Assembly (NCBI RefSeq): GCF_900155935.1
Contig: NZ_FTLW01000003.1
Location: 62,001-126,000 of the forward strand
DNA: 64,000 nt
Source: Solilutibacter tolerans
GTDB taxonomy: Bacteria > Pseudomonadota > Gammaproteobacteria > Xanthomonadales > Xanthomonadaceae
Direction of reading: 5' to 3'
Part shown: positions 28,476-37,492 of the stretch, piece after piece
How positions within the stretch are numbered: position 1 is the first letter of the stretch
Layout of the letters: each line of letters begins with the position of its first letter
Program-made: the position numbers and the translations under genes
The notes under the pieces: model-generated
Seen by the model: only the letters and a program-made list of their open reading frames with translations
Databases searched by the model: none
Told to the model about the DNA's origin: nothing

Positions 28476-29675
28476 TCACTGCATTTCGTTGAAAAATTCG
28501 CGGATGCGTTCCAGGCCAGGTGCCAACTGCGGCGTCGGGCAGGTGTAGCTGATGCGCAGGCTGCGCGGCTCGCCAAAGGCAGAGCCCGGCACGCAGGCCA
28601 CACCCTTGCTATCCAGCAGCGCATTGCACAGATCGATGTCGTTGCCGATCACCTTGCCGTCGTGCGACTTGCCGTAATACGCGCTGACATCGGGGAACAC
28701 GTAGAACGCGCCTTGCGGACGCGGGCAGACGAGGTTCGGGATGCTTTCCATCACCGCCATCACCTGGTCGCGCTTGGCCTGGAATTCGCGGCACTTTTCT
28801 TCCGGCACGTCCTGCGGGCCACTGAGCGCGGCAACCGAGGCGGCCACCACGATCTCGGGCAGGTTGGTGATGTGGTTGGAGTTCATCGTCGTCACGGCGT
28901 TGGCCACCACTTCGGGGCCCGCCATGAAGCCGACGCGCCAACCCGGCATGCCGTAGGTCTTGGACAGCGAATCCACGAAGATCACGCGATCACGCAGCTC
29001 CGGACGCGCCTGCACGAAGTTGTGGTAACCCACGCCATCAAACACCATGCGGTTGTAGATGTCGTCGGTGATGATCCACGTATCCGGGTGCTTGGCGATG
29101 ACATCGGCCAGCGCGCTGATCTCGTCCTTGGTGTAGACCATGCCGGTCGGGTTGGACGGATTGTTGAACAGGAACACGCGCGGCTTCTTCGCCAGCGCAG
29201 CATCCAATTGCGCCGGGGTCAGCTTGTAATCCTGCTCTGGCGGGCACGGCAGCAGGTCGATCTTCGCGTTGACGATCTCCGCGATGTCCATGTAGCTGGT
29301 CCAGTACGGGATCGCAAAGGCGATCGCATCGCCTTCGTCCAACAGGGCCTCGGCCAGGTTGTACAGGATGTGCTTGGCACCGATGCCGGTCGAGCAATTG
29401 GCCCGCGTGTAACCGGTCAAACCGATGCCTTCCATGTGCTTGAGGAAGGCATCCAACAACGCATCCGCGCCGCGGTTGCTGCCGTACTGACCGCTGTCTT
29501 TGGCGAGCGCTTCACGCGCGGCCTCGTACACGTGGGAACCGGGCAAAAAGTTGGGGACGCCGATCGAGAAACTGATGATGTCGCGGCCTTCTGCCTTCAG
29601 TTTCTTGGCTTTGTCGGCGACCTGCATGATGGCGCTGGGCTTGGCGCGGCCGATGCGCTTGGCGAGCTGGGGCAT
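28476..29675 (-). CDS. class I PLP-dependent aminotransferase (aspartate aminotransferase-like)
   Basis: 399 residues of fold-type I. FNNPSNPTGMVY and TDDIYNRMVF contact PLP, SLSKTYGMPGWRVGF holds the Schiff-base lysine, and SLRISYT holds the substrate-carboxylate Arg. Closest in style to the AspAT subgroup Ib/Igamma enzymes; exact substrate is not fixed by sequence. ATG 29675 (MPQLAKRIGRAKPS) fits the family start. It ends 36 bp before mdh, so the two may share a transcript and the oxaloacetate/aspartate node. Confidence 0.9.
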   Translation of the reverse strand: MPQLAKRIGRAKPSAIMQVADKAKKLKAEGRDIISFSIGVPNFLPGSHVYEAAREALAKDSGQYGSNRGADALLDAFLKHMEGIGLTGYTRANCSTGIGAKHILYNLAEALLDEGDAIAFAIPYWTSYMDIAEIVNAKIDLLPCPPEQDYKLTPAQLDAALAKKPRVFLFNNPSNPTGMVYTKDEISALADVIAKHPDTWIITDDIYNRMVFDGVGYHNFVQARPELRDRVIFVDSLSKTYGMPGWRVGFMAGPEVVANAVTTMNSNHITNLPEIVVAASVAALSGPQDVPEEKCREFQAKRDQVMAVMESIPNLVCPRPQGAFYVFPDVSAYYGKSHDGKVIGNDIDLCNALLDSKGVACVPGSAFGEPRSLRISYTCPTPQLAPGLERIREFFNEMQ

Positions 29676-29831
29676 GGGGAGGAATCTCCGGAATTGCCTG
29701 TCGGACAAGGGCCATGAAACCAGCCCCGTGAGCCCGAAATATTAACACAGCCCCCGATTCAGACTGACCGGATACCTCTGCAGAAACAGAGTATTTAAGA
29801 CCCCCGCCTTGCCCTAGCCGCCTACTGGCAG

Positions 29832-29868
29832 CGCTGCGCCGGCGTTCATCCAGCACGCCAGCGCAGCG
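29832..29868. repeat. 14-bp inverted repeat after the CcdA-like gene
   Basis: Arms 29832-29845 and 29855-29868 pair with one mismatch around a 9-base loop, 12 bp beyond the CcdA-like stop. No T-tract follows, so it is a possible 3'-end hairpin rather than a proven terminator. The remaining 29676-29830 stretch holds the aminotransferase promoter region, AT-rich near 29740-29750. Confidence 0.6.
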
Positions 29869-29880
29869 GTCATCGAACAA

Positions 29881-30609
29881 CTAGAACAGCGTGGTCAGTC
29901 GCAGCCACGCCTCGGGCAGCCCATCATTCACGCGCGCCTCCAGCCACTTGTCACCACCGGTGAGGATCAGGGCTGCCATTGCAGCCAGCACCACGGCGAA
30001 CACGCGCTTGAACATGCCGACATAGGGCATGAGTCGATGCTGGAACTTCGAGAAGCCGGTGCGCGACAAATACGCAGCGAAGGTCAGCGGTATCGCCGCG
30101 CCCACGCCGAATACACCCAGGATCAAGCCGCCGCGCGCCGCGCCACCCTCGCTCGCCACCATCGTCAATGCCGATGCCAGCAACGGCCCGGAACACGGGC
30201 TCCAAACCAGACCGAGCAGGGCACCCAGCCCAAAGGCGCCACGCAAAGAGCCCCCGTCCAGCCGGCCTGCCATCTGATTGGCAGACCCGGCGAGCGGCGA
30301 CAACCAGCCGGACACACGCTGCTCAAGCGCCGGCCAGAACATCACCACGGCCCACGCCAAGAGCAGCCACGCACCCGCGTAACGCACCGCATCCACATCC
30401 AGACCTATCGAATCGCCAATGACGCCCAACGCGATGCCAGCGACGGTGAAGCTGGTGACCATGCCTGCGCCGATGGCCAATGGCGCCCAACGACCGGACT
30501 GCACACTGCCACCCAAGACCAAGGGCAGCAGCGGCAGTACGCAAGGCGAAAGCGTGGTCAGGCTGCCTGCAACCAGGCTTAGGCCCAGTTCTGCGGAACC
30601 CGCGATCAT
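29881..30609 (-). CDS. CcdA/DsbD-like transmembrane thiol-disulfide protein
   Basis: 242 residues with about six membrane helices. The paired cysteines of the DsbD-beta/CcdA family are in LSPCVLPLLPLV (helix 1) and WSPCSGPLL (helix 4). The family carries reducing power from cytosolic thioredoxin across the membrane. Its ATG overlaps the stop of the thioredoxin-like gene by 4 bp (ATGA), so the two are translationally coupled and probably work as a pair. Confidence 0.88.
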   Translation of the reverse strand: MIAGSAELGLSLVAGSLTTLSPCVLPLLPLVLGGSVQSGRWAPLAIGAGMVTSFTVAGIALGVIGDSIGLDVDAVRYAGAWLLLAWAVVMFWPALEQRVSGWLSPLAGSANQMAGRLDGGSLRGAFGLGALLGLVWSPCSGPLLASALTMVASEGGAARGGLILGVFGVGAAIPLTFAAYLSRTGFSKFQHRLMPYVGMFKRVFAVVLAAMAALILTGGDKWLEARVNDGLPEAWLRLTTLF

Positions 30610-31052
30610 TTCATCATGTACGCGCTATCAAGCGCAGTGGTGATCGCCGCCGCCGAGGTCTCGCCCGCCATGCGACTGGTTTCCTTGGCCCCGCGGTACA
30701 CAATCAAGGTGGATTGCCCGCGGACTTTCTTCATCTTGCGCAATTCCTTCTCTTTGTCGTAATTGACGAAGAACACCACGATGTCGCGTTGCGAACTTTT
30801 TTCCAGCGCTTTCAGCGTCTTCTCCTGCGCCCTGCAGGTCGGGCACCAGTCTGCGTGGAAAAGCAGGGCGGTCGCCGCGCCTTTGGCTTGCGCCTCGGCA
30901 ACGGCTTTCTCCGAGTACGGCTTGATCGTCAGTGCCGATGTAAGGCCCGAGAACGCGAAACCGACCAACAAGACGGCGACAGACAGCATGCGCGTCAGGT
31001 GTGTGGCACGGCGATTCGCGCGAAGACCAGCGAAATGGGAGGATGAGGTCAT
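30606..31052 (-). CDS. exported thioredoxin-family protein
   Basis: 148 residues. A non-cleaved or cleaved N-terminal hydrophobic segment (about 20-40) precedes a thioredoxin fold with LFHADWCPTCRAQEKTL, a CPTC active site. It probably acts in the periplasm and is reduced by the CcdA-like protein encoded next, like a split DsbD. AAGGAG lies 6 bases before ATG 31052. Confidence 0.85.
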   Translation of the reverse strand: MTSSSHFAGLRANRRATHLTRMLSVAVLLVGFAFSGLTSALTIKPYSEKAVAEAQAKGAATALLFHADWCPTCRAQEKTLKALEKSSQRDIVVFFVNYDKEKELRKMKKVRGQSTLIVYRGAKETSRMAGETSAAAITTALDSAYMMK

Positions 31053-31131
31053 GGATGGCTCCTTTGGATGCTGCGGTGTGGATATGGTCGATGTGGCACG
31101 GCCCGACCACCGTGCACACATCGCAGGGGAA

Positions 31132-31677
31132 TCAAAGCGTGACTGCCGGGAAATCGATGTCGGTCTTGGCCACGTGATTGGCGTAATTGGTCAGCGTGTT
31201 GAGCGCGACGTGTGCGATGACTTCCAGCACCGCGCCATCATCAAAACCGGCTTGTTTGAAAGCAGCCAATTCTTCGTCTTCGACCACGCCGCGATGACTC
31301 GCAACCAAGTGGGCAAAGGCAGCCAAGGCAGCATCGGCCGGCACCGAGCCGGTGCCACGACGAGCAGCTTCGATCGCAGCTTCGCTTAGGCCGGCGCCCT
31401 TCCCGATCAGCGTGTGCGCCGACAGGCAGTACGCGCAGCGATTCACCTGACCTACAGCCAAGGCGACGATTTCACGTTGCGCTGCGGTCAGGCTGCCTTT
31501 GCCCAAGGTGGCCGACAGGCCCAGATAGCCATCCAGCGCAGCAGGCGATTGGGCCAACGTCTTGAACAGATTCGGCACCATGCCGATTTCGGCCTTGACC
31601 GCATCCAGAGTGGCGCGGACGTCGGGCTGTGCGGTGGCAACATCAATCGGGGAAATACGAGGGGAGTTGGAAGACAT
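31132..31677 (-). CDS. carboxymuconolactone decarboxylase/AhpD-family protein
   Basis: 181 residues, helical, with the family CxxC-His motif in VNRCAYCLSAHT. AhpD-like members are peroxidase-related disulfide reductases; they are often annotated peroxidase-related enzyme. Divergent from the AraC-type regulator by 96 bp and upstream of the thioredoxin/CcdA pair on the same strand (79 bp gap), which suggests a redox-stress unit controlled by that regulator. This link is inference. Confidence 0.87.
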   Translation of the reverse strand: MSSNSPRISPIDVATAQPDVRATLDAVKAEIGMVPNLFKTLAQSPAALDGYLGLSATLGKGSLTAAQREIVALAVGQVNRCAYCLSAHTLIGKGAGLSEAAIEAARRGTGSVPADAALAAFAHLVASHRGVVEDEELAAFKQAGFDDGAVLEVIAHVALNTLTNYANHVAKTDIDFPAVTL

Positions 31678-31773
31678 GGATCAGCGCCTATGGGCTTGGG
31701 AGGAGCCGTCATATTGGCGACGAATAAAGTACGATTAGCATCGTCCAGTATCTAATCCAATACATTTAGTCCA

Positions 31774-32604
31774 GTGTCCCAAGATCGCTTTTCAACCCTG
31801 CTTGGCCGCTACCCGTTGCGGGCCCGCGTTTTCTATAGCGGGGCGCTCTGCGGTACATCGCTGTTTGACGACAGCGACGGTGTCGGGCATCTGCACGTCG
31901 TACGCAACGGCGTGATGCGTACGCGCGAAAGCAATGGCGACACGCAAACCCATGTCGGGCCATGCCTCATCTATTACTCGCGCCCTACCCAGCATTGGAT
32001 CGAGTCCGATGCCGCCGACCTTGTCTGCGCGTCCATCGGTTTTGGTGCGAGTCAAGGCAACCCACTCACCCGCGGATTACCAGATGTACTGACCATCCCG
32101 CTGGATTCGATGTCGTCGCTCTCACCTACCGTGGAGTTGCTGTTTGATGAAGCCTTCGACCAACGCATCGGCCGCCAGGCTGCACTCGATCGCCTGAGCG
32201 AAATCGTCATCCTGCAATTGCTCCGCCACGCAATGGAAGCCTCGCTTATCGATCAAGGCGTGCTGGCAGGCTTAGGCGATGCGAAATTGTCCAAGGCGTT
32301 GGATGCCATCCACCAGCAACCCGGCGAGGCATGGTCACTGCAAACTTTGGCAGATGTCAGCGGGATGTCGCGTTCGCGTTTTTCCTCGAAGTTCCTAGAG
32401 GTAGTGGGCGTTACGCCAGGCGAATATTTGGCTGAGTGGCGGCTGGGCATTGCCAAGACGCTGCTGCTGAAAGGCCGGCCAGTAAAACAGGTCGCACATC
32501 AGGTGGGCTACGCCGACGCCTCAGCATTGGCGCGGGCCTTCGCGGCACGCCACGACGGAATGTCGCCGACCAAATGGTTGAAGGGCCAGGCATTGTCTGC
32601 CTGA
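31774..32604 (+). CDS. AraC-family transcriptional regulator
   Basis: 276 residues. An N-terminal cupin-like sensor region (about 15-165, AraC_binding_2/cupin_6 type) is followed by two C-terminal helix-turn-helix units (about 172-270): ADVSGMSRSRFSSKF and KQVAHQVGYADASALARAF. The start is GTG at 31774. Placed head-to-head with the AhpD-like gene, the usual arrangement of an AraC/CmrA-like regulator with its oxidoreductase target. Confidence 0.9.
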   Translation: MSQDRFSTLLGRYPLRARVFYSGALCGTSLFDDSDGVGHLHVVRNGVMRTRESNGDTQTHVGPCLIYYSRPTQHWIESDAADLVCASIGFGASQGNPLTRGLPDVLTIPLDSMSSLSPTVELLFDEAFDQRIGRQAALDRLSEIVILQLLRHAMEASLIDQGVLAGLGDAKLSKALDAIHQQPGEAWSLQTLADVSGMSRSRFSSKFLEVVGVTPGEYLAEWRLGIAKTLLLKGRPVKQVAHQVGYADASALARAFAARHDGMSPTKWLKGQALSA

Positions 32605-32649
32605 CCCTTCGTTCATCACATCGAGTTGAATTGAATCTGCTGGCTTGAA

Positions 32650-33144
32650 TCAGGCCGACAAGATCTTGTTCCACTCCTCGACGCGATCGGCCTTCGCGGC
32701 CAATGCCGCATCGACATCACCTTCAATGCGGATCGACTTGATGCCGTCACCTTGTTGCACCTTGTCCACCACGTCCAAACCTTCCAGCACCTTGCCGAAC
32801 ACGGTGTGCTTGCCATCCAGCCAATCGGTCTTAATGTGGGTGATGAAGAACTGGCTGCCGTTCGTGTTGGGGCCCGCATTCGCCATCGAGATCACACCTC
32901 GGTCATGACGCACGCCGTTGTTGGTCTCGTCCTCGAACTTGTAGCCCGGGCCACCCGTGCCACGGCCCTGCGGGCAACCGCCCTGGATCATGAAGTCGTC
33001 GATGACGCGGTGGAAGTTGAGGCCATCGTAGAAACCGCGCTTGGCGAGGTTGACGAAGTTGGCAACGGTCAGCGGTGCCTTGTCGGCATACAGCTCCAGT
33101 TTGATCGGGCCGCGGTCGGTGTCGATGGTAGCGATGAGGGACAT
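32650..33144 (-). CDS. ppiB: cyclophilin-type peptidyl-prolyl isomerase
   Basis: 164-residue single-domain cyclophilin with [19 protein letters not shown] (catalytic Arg and Phe/Met/Gln) and NGSQFFITH. No signal peptide, hence the cytosolic PpiB type. A small membrane protein gene lies 23 bp upstream on the same strand. Confidence 0.95.
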   Translation of the reverse strand: MSLIATIDTDRGPIKLELYADKAPLTVANFVNLAKRGFYDGLNFHRVIDDFMIQGGCPQGRGTGGPGYKFEDETNNGVRHDRGVISMANAGPNTNGSQFFITHIKTDWLDGKHTVFGKVLEGLDVVDKVQQGDGIKSIRIEGDVDAALAAKADRVEEWNKILSA

Positions 33145-33167
33145 GAAAACTCCTTTGAGAAAATGGG

Positions 33168-33395
33168 TCAGCCAGTGCGCTGGGCGCGAAGCTGGCGGAG
33201 AAACATCAATATCGCAGCCAATGTGGCGACGCCCCCGATCACGATCAAGGGCCAGCCCAAGGCGGCGGGAATGCCGACATCGGCGGCCTGCTCCGGCGCG
33301 AACACCGAAAATGCGCCAAGCATTAGGGCCGCAGTCCCCAATAAATCAAGAATTAACCAGTTCCATTTTCGCGGCGCGGATACAGTCGTGTTCAT
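33168..33395 (-). CDS. small two-helix membrane protein of unknown function
   Basis: 75 residues with two hydrophobic helices (about 13-32 and 44-66) and basic ends ([10 protein letters not shown] and [11 protein letters not shown]). Unrecognised. It is close upstream of ppiB and divergent from typA, and codon phase and spacing support a real gene. Confidence 0.6.
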   Translation of the reverse strand: MNTTVSAPRKWNWLILDLLGTAALMLGAFSVFAPEQAADVGIPAALGWPLIVIGGVATLAAILMFLRQLRAQRTG

Positions 33396-33422
33396 TCCAG
33401 CACTCCGGGTGGTCTAGACCGC

Positions 33423-33428
33423 TATAAT
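33423..33428 (+). promoter_or_regulatory. -10 box of the typA promoter with an adjacent palindrome
   Basis: A consensus TATAAT lies 55 bases before the typA ATG. No good -35 is seen at 16-18 bases. The perfect palindrome GGTCTAGACC at 33411-33420 falls in the spacer, where a bound protein would block or replace -35 contact. Confidence 0.55.
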
Positions 33429-33483
33429 AACGCCCCTCCCTCCACTACCTCCTGCGCCCAGTCACGCCGGGCGCGACGTACGC

Positions 33484-35328
33484 ATGTCCATCCAGAACCT
33501 TCGCAACATCGCCATCGTCGCCCACGTCGACCATGGCAAGACCACCCTCGTCGACCAACTGCTCAAGCAATCCGACACCTTCGACGAGCGCACGGTGCTG
33601 GCTGACCGCGTCATGGACAGCGGCGACATCGAAAAAGAACGCGGCATCACCATTCTGTCGAAGAACACCGCGATCAAGTGGAAGTCGCCCGATGGCGAGG
33701 AATACCGCATCAACATCGTCGATACCCCGGGCCACGCCGACTTCGGCGGCGAGGTGGAGCGTGTGCTGTCGATGGTGGACTCGGTGCTGATCCTGGTCGA
33801 TGCGATGGACGGCCCGATGCCGCAGACCCGCTTCGTGACGCAAAAAGCCTTCGCGATGGGCTTCAAGCCGATCGTCGTCGTCAACAAGGTGGACCGCCCC
33901 GGTGCGCGTCCGTCGTGGGTGCTGGACCAGACCTTCGACCTGTTCGATCGCCTCGGCGCAACCGACGAGCAACTCGATTTCCCGGTCGTCTATGCGTCCG
34001 GCTTGAATGGCTATGCCGGCATGGATGAATCCGTGCGCGAAGGCGACATGACGCCGCTGTTCCAAGCCATCATCAATCACGTGCCCGTCCCGCCGGTCAG
34101 CGAGGAGGGTCCGTTCCAGATGCGCGTGACCAGCCTTGACTACAACAACTACGTCGGCGTGATCGGCGTCGGCCGCATCCAGCGCGGCAAGGTCAAGACC
34201 AACCAGCAGGTCACCGTGATCGGCACCGATGGCAAGACCCGCAACGGCAAGGTGCTGCAGGTGCTGGGCTTCATGGGCCTGGACCGCGTCGAAGTACCGG
34301 TGGCGCAGGCGGGCGACATCATCGCGTTCTCGGGCATCGAAGGACTCGGCATCAGCGAAACCTTGTGCGACCCGTCCACACTGGAACAGTTGGAGGTGTT
34401 GTCGGTCGACGAGCCGACTATCTCGATGACCTTCCAGGTCAACGACTCGCCCTTCGCCGGCGTGAAGGATCGCAGCGGCGGCAAGTTCCTCACCAGCCGT
34501 CAGTTGCGTGACCGCCTGACCCGCGAAACCGCGCACAACGTCGCACTGAAGGTCGAGGACACGGCCGATGCCGACAAGTTCAAGGTCAGCGGCCGCGGCG
34601 AGCTGCATCTGTCGATCCTGATCGAAACGATGCGCCGCGAAGGCTATGAACTCGCCGTGTCGCGTCCGGAAGTGATCATGCGCGAGATGGACGGCGTGAT
34701 GCAGGAGCCGTACGAGCAGCTCGTCGTCGATCTGGAAGAACAATTCCAGGGCGGCGTGATGGGGCGCCTGGGCGAGCGCAAGGCGCTCTTGCAGAACATG
34801 GAACCCGACGGCAAGGGCCGCGTGCGCATGGAATTCATCATCCCGGCGCGTGGCTTGATCGGCTTCCAGACCGAGTTCCGCACCCTCACGGCCGGTACCG
34901 GTCTTCTGTTCCACGTCTTCGACCACTACGGCCCGAAGGCCGATGGTGCGATCGGCCAGCGCCAGAACGGCGTGCTGATCTCCAACGGCACCGGCCCGTC
35001 GCCAGCCTACGCGCAGATCGCGATGCAGGAACGTGGCCGTCTCTTCATCGAGCCGGGTGAGGAAATTTACGAAGGCCAGATCGTCGGCATCAACGCCAAG
35101 GACAACGACCTCACCGTCAATGCCCTGCGCGGCAAGCAGCTGACCAACTTCCGCGCCTCCGGCACCGACAAGGACGAAGGCCTGATCCCCGCCATCAAAT
35201 TCTCGCTGGAGCAGGCGCTGGAATTCATCGACGACGATGAGTTGGTCGAAGTCACGCCCAAGCAAATCCGCCTGCGCAAGAAGTTCCGCACCGAAAACGA
35301 CCGCAAGCGCGCCAGCCGCGGCGGCTAA
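33484..35328 (+). CDS. typA: translational GTPase TypA/BipA
   Basis: 614-residue ribosome-associated GTPase needed for stress and low-temperature ribosome assembly. G-domain motifs [21 protein letters not shown] and [11 protein letters not shown] are intact. Domain 2 beta barrel and EF-G-like domains III and V follow, and the C-terminal domain ends with [18 protein letters not shown]. Length is typical. No clear Shine-Dalgarno before ATG 33484. Confidence 0.97.
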   Translation: MSIQNLRNIAIVAHVDHGKTTLVDQLLKQSDTFDERTVLADRVMDSGDIEKERGITILSKNTAIKWKSPDGEEYRINIVDTPGHADFGGEVERVLSMVDSVLILVDAMDGPMPQTRFVTQKAFAMGFKPIVVVNKVDRPGARPSWVLDQTFDLFDRLGATDEQLDFPVVYASGLNGYAGMDESVREGDMTPLFQAIINHVPVPPVSEEGPFQMRVTSLDYNNYVGVIGVGRIQRGKVKTNQQVTVIGTDGKTRNGKVLQVLGFMGLDRVEVPVAQAGDIIAFSGIEGLGISETLCDPSTLEQLEVLSVDEPTISMTFQVNDSPFAGVKDRSGGKFLTSRQLRDRLTRETAHNVALKVEDTADADKFKVSGRGELHLSILIETMRREGYELAVSRPEVIMREMDGVMQEPYEQLVVDLEEQFQGGVMGRLGERKALLQNMEPDGKGRVRMEFIIPARGLIGFQTEFRTLTAGTGLLFHVFDHYGPKADGAIGQRQNGVLISNGTGPSPAYAQIAMQERGRLFIEPGEEIYEGQIVGINAKDNDLTVNALRGKQLTNFRASGTDKDEGLIPAIKFSLEQALEFIDDDELVEVTPKQIRLRKKFRTENDRKRASRGG

Positions 35329-35366
35329 GGCTTGATTGGCGCTCTCAGCGGCGCCATCTCGTCGGC

Positions 35367-35858
35367 ATGACCACGGACGACGACAAGAAAGCCCCTTACA
35401 ACCCGGATCCACATGCGCATCCGGGCTTGCATGTCATCGCCATGGTCGAGATGGCGAAAGGCGCACTCGCGCTCATCGCCGCCAGCGGTCTGGAGATCAT
35501 GGGCCCTGCCCCGCTGCAGCGCGCCTTGCATGCGCTCATCCAGCACTTCCAGCTGGATCCGTCTTCCGGCATCACCGCGTGGTTGGCAGGCGTATTGAAC
35601 CCCACCGGCATCCATATCGCTGCAGCGATCGCGGCGGCTTACGGCCTGCTGCATCTCATCGAGGGCTGGGGTCTGTGGCGTGCAAAAGCCTGGGCCTCAT
35701 GGCTGGGCTGCTTGTCTGCCGCAGCATATCTACCCTTCGACATCACCGCCTTCCTGCATCATCGGCATTGGCTTGAGGCGGTGGCCGTGGCGATCAACCT
35801 GCTGGTGGTATGGGTGCTGGCGCGCGACTTGTTCAAGCGACGACATAGCCAAGGTTGA
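35367..35858 (+). CDS. DUF2127 family membrane protein
   Basis: 163 residues with four predicted membrane helices and the DUF2127 pattern GLHVIAMVEMAKGALALIAA, then AAYGLLHLIEGWGLWRAKAWA. Function unknown. It follows typA by 38 bp on the same strand and could be read through from it. Confidence 0.8.
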   Translation: MTTDDDKKAPYNPDPHAHPGLHVIAMVEMAKGALALIAASGLEIMGPAPLQRALHALIQHFQLDPSSGITAWLAGVLNPTGIHIAAAIAAAYGLLHLIEGWGLWRAKAWASWLGCLSAAAYLPFDITAFLHHRHWLEAVAVAINLLVVWVLARDLFKRRHSQG

Positions 35859-35916
35859 TTTGCCTCGCGTCGTGATTGCGGCGATGCTGCGGTTTCACCT
35901 GCCTGGGATGTCCGCC

Positions 35917-37488
35917 ATGCGTCGTTTCGCCTTCGCCGCGCTTGCCCTGTTGATGTTGCCGCCTGCCCTTGCGCAAACACCGCATCCGGACCTCGCCGAA
36001 GCCGACATCACCACCCTGCAGCAACAGTTGCGCCGTGGAAGTACCAGCAGCGTTGCACTGACGCAAGGCTATCTCGACCGCATCGCCGCCATCGACGATG
36101 CCGGCCCGCGACTCGACGCCGTCATCGAACTCAATCCCGATGCCTTGGCTGATGCCAAAAAGCTGGATGAAGAGCGCAAGACCGGAAAGTTGCGCGGCCC
36201 GTTGCACGGCATCCCTGTGCTATTGAAAGACAATATCGACGCCTTGCCGATGGTCAATTCCGCGGGCTCGCTCGCCCTCGCCTCGCATCGCCCCAAGACC
36301 GATGCATTTCTCGTGCAACGGTTGCGCGATGCGGGCGCCGTGATTTTGGGCAAGACCAACCTGAGCGAATGGGCCAACTTCCGCTCGACGCGCTCAAGCT
36401 CCGGCTGGAGTTCGCGCGGCGGACAGACGCGCAATCCGTATGCGCTCGATCGCTCACCTTGCGGTTCCAGCGCAGGTACCGGCAGCGCGATTGCGGCGGG
36501 GCTGGCCGTCGTCGGCATCGGCACCGAAACCGATGGCAGCATCATCTGCCCCTCTGCGGTCGCGGGGTTGGTGGGTCTGAAACCCACGGTAGGATTGGTG
36601 AGTCGAAGCGGCATCATTCCGATCTCCGCCTCTCAAGACACCGCAGGTCCGATGACGCGCAGCGTGCGTGACGCAGCCATTCTGCTTTCGGCCATCAGTG
36701 CGCGCGACGCCGACGACCAGGCCGACGCCCTGCCCGGCCGCCCCACGACATCACCCGACTACATCAAGGCACTGCGTCACGGTGCGCTCAAAGGCGCGCG
36801 TGTCGGCGTGCTGCGTGATGCCGAAGGCAAACAGCCTGCGGTCGATACGGCCTACACGCGTGCGCTCGCTGCACTCAAGGCCCAAGGCGCGACCTTGGTG
36901 AATGTCGACATCGCCACGGCTGGCCAGTGGGACGCCGATGAATATTCGGTCCTGCTCTACGAGTTCAAGGACGGCTTGAACCGCTATCTCGCTGCCAGCG
37001 ATGCACCGGTGTCGTCGCTGGCCGGATTGATCGACTGGAACCTGGCGAATGCCTACGAGGCGATGCCATGGTTTGGGCAGGAGATCTTCGAAGCCGCCCA
37101 AGCCAAAGGCCCGTTGACGGAGCGCGAGTATCTGGAGGCGAAGAAAAAGATTCGCCGGCTGGCAGGTGCCGACGGCATCGATGCGGTGCTCAAGAAGCAC
37201 AAACTGGATGCACTGGTCGCACCCGCGATGTCACCTGCCTGGTTGATCGACCCGATCAATGGTGATCACTTCACGTTTGCAGGTTATGGCACGGCCGCCG
37301 TCGCAGGCACGCCCAGCCTCACCGTGCCAATGGGTGACGCACAAGGCTTGCCACTCGGCATCGTGTTCATGGGCCCCGCGTGGAGCGAGGCGCGTTTACT
37401 CGGCTTCGGTTACGCCTTCGAGCAGGCGACCAAGGCGCGCAAGCCTCCGCCATTTGCACCGACAGTGACGCCAACCAACGCGCGGTGA
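35917..37488 (+). CDS. exported amidase (amidase signature family)
   Basis: 523 residues with signal peptide MRRFAFAALALLMLPPALAQ. The Ser-cisSer-Lys triad is visible: Lys in VLLKDNIDALP, Ser in PCGSSAGTGSAIAAGLA, and nucleophile Ser in TETDGSIICPSA. Hydrolyses an amide of unknown kind in the periplasm; not GatA, which is cytosolic. Alternative starts at 35908 or 35884 would bury the signal peptide. Its stop is 4 bp from the convergent DAHP synthase stop. Confidence 0.88.
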   Translation: MRRFAFAALALLMLPPALAQTPHPDLAEADITTLQQQLRRGSTSSVALTQGYLDRIAAIDDAGPRLDAVIELNPDALADAKKLDEERKTGKLRGPLHGIPVLLKDNIDALPMVNSAGSLALASHRPKTDAFLVQRLRDAGAVILGKTNLSEWANFRSTRSSSGWSSRGGQTRNPYALDRSPCGSSAGTGSAIAAGLAVVGIGTETDGSIICPSAVAGLVGLKPTVGLVSRSGIIPISASQDTAGPMTRSVRDAAILLSAISARDADDQADALPGRPTTSPDYIKALRHGALKGARVGVLRDAEGKQPAVDTAYTRALAALKAQGATLVNVDIATAGQWDADEYSVLLYEFKDGLNRYLAASDAPVSSLAGLIDWNLANAYEAMPWFGQEIFEAAQAKGPLTEREYLEAKKKIRRLAGADGIDAVLKKHKLDALVAPAMSPAWLIDPINGDHFTFAGYGTAAVAGTPSLTVPMGDAQGLPLGIVFMGPAWSEARLLGFGYAFEQATKARKPPPFAPTVTPTNAR

Positions 37489-37492
37489 TCTT

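Noticed and set aside
27429-29717. A 762-codon + strand frame across mdh and the aminotransferase
   Set aside because: It runs through two well-supported genes and their intergenic gap on the other strand, with no recognisable domains.
33445-35412. A 655-codon - strand frame opposite typA
   Set aside because: Antisense shadow of typA; no signal, domain or ribosome site.
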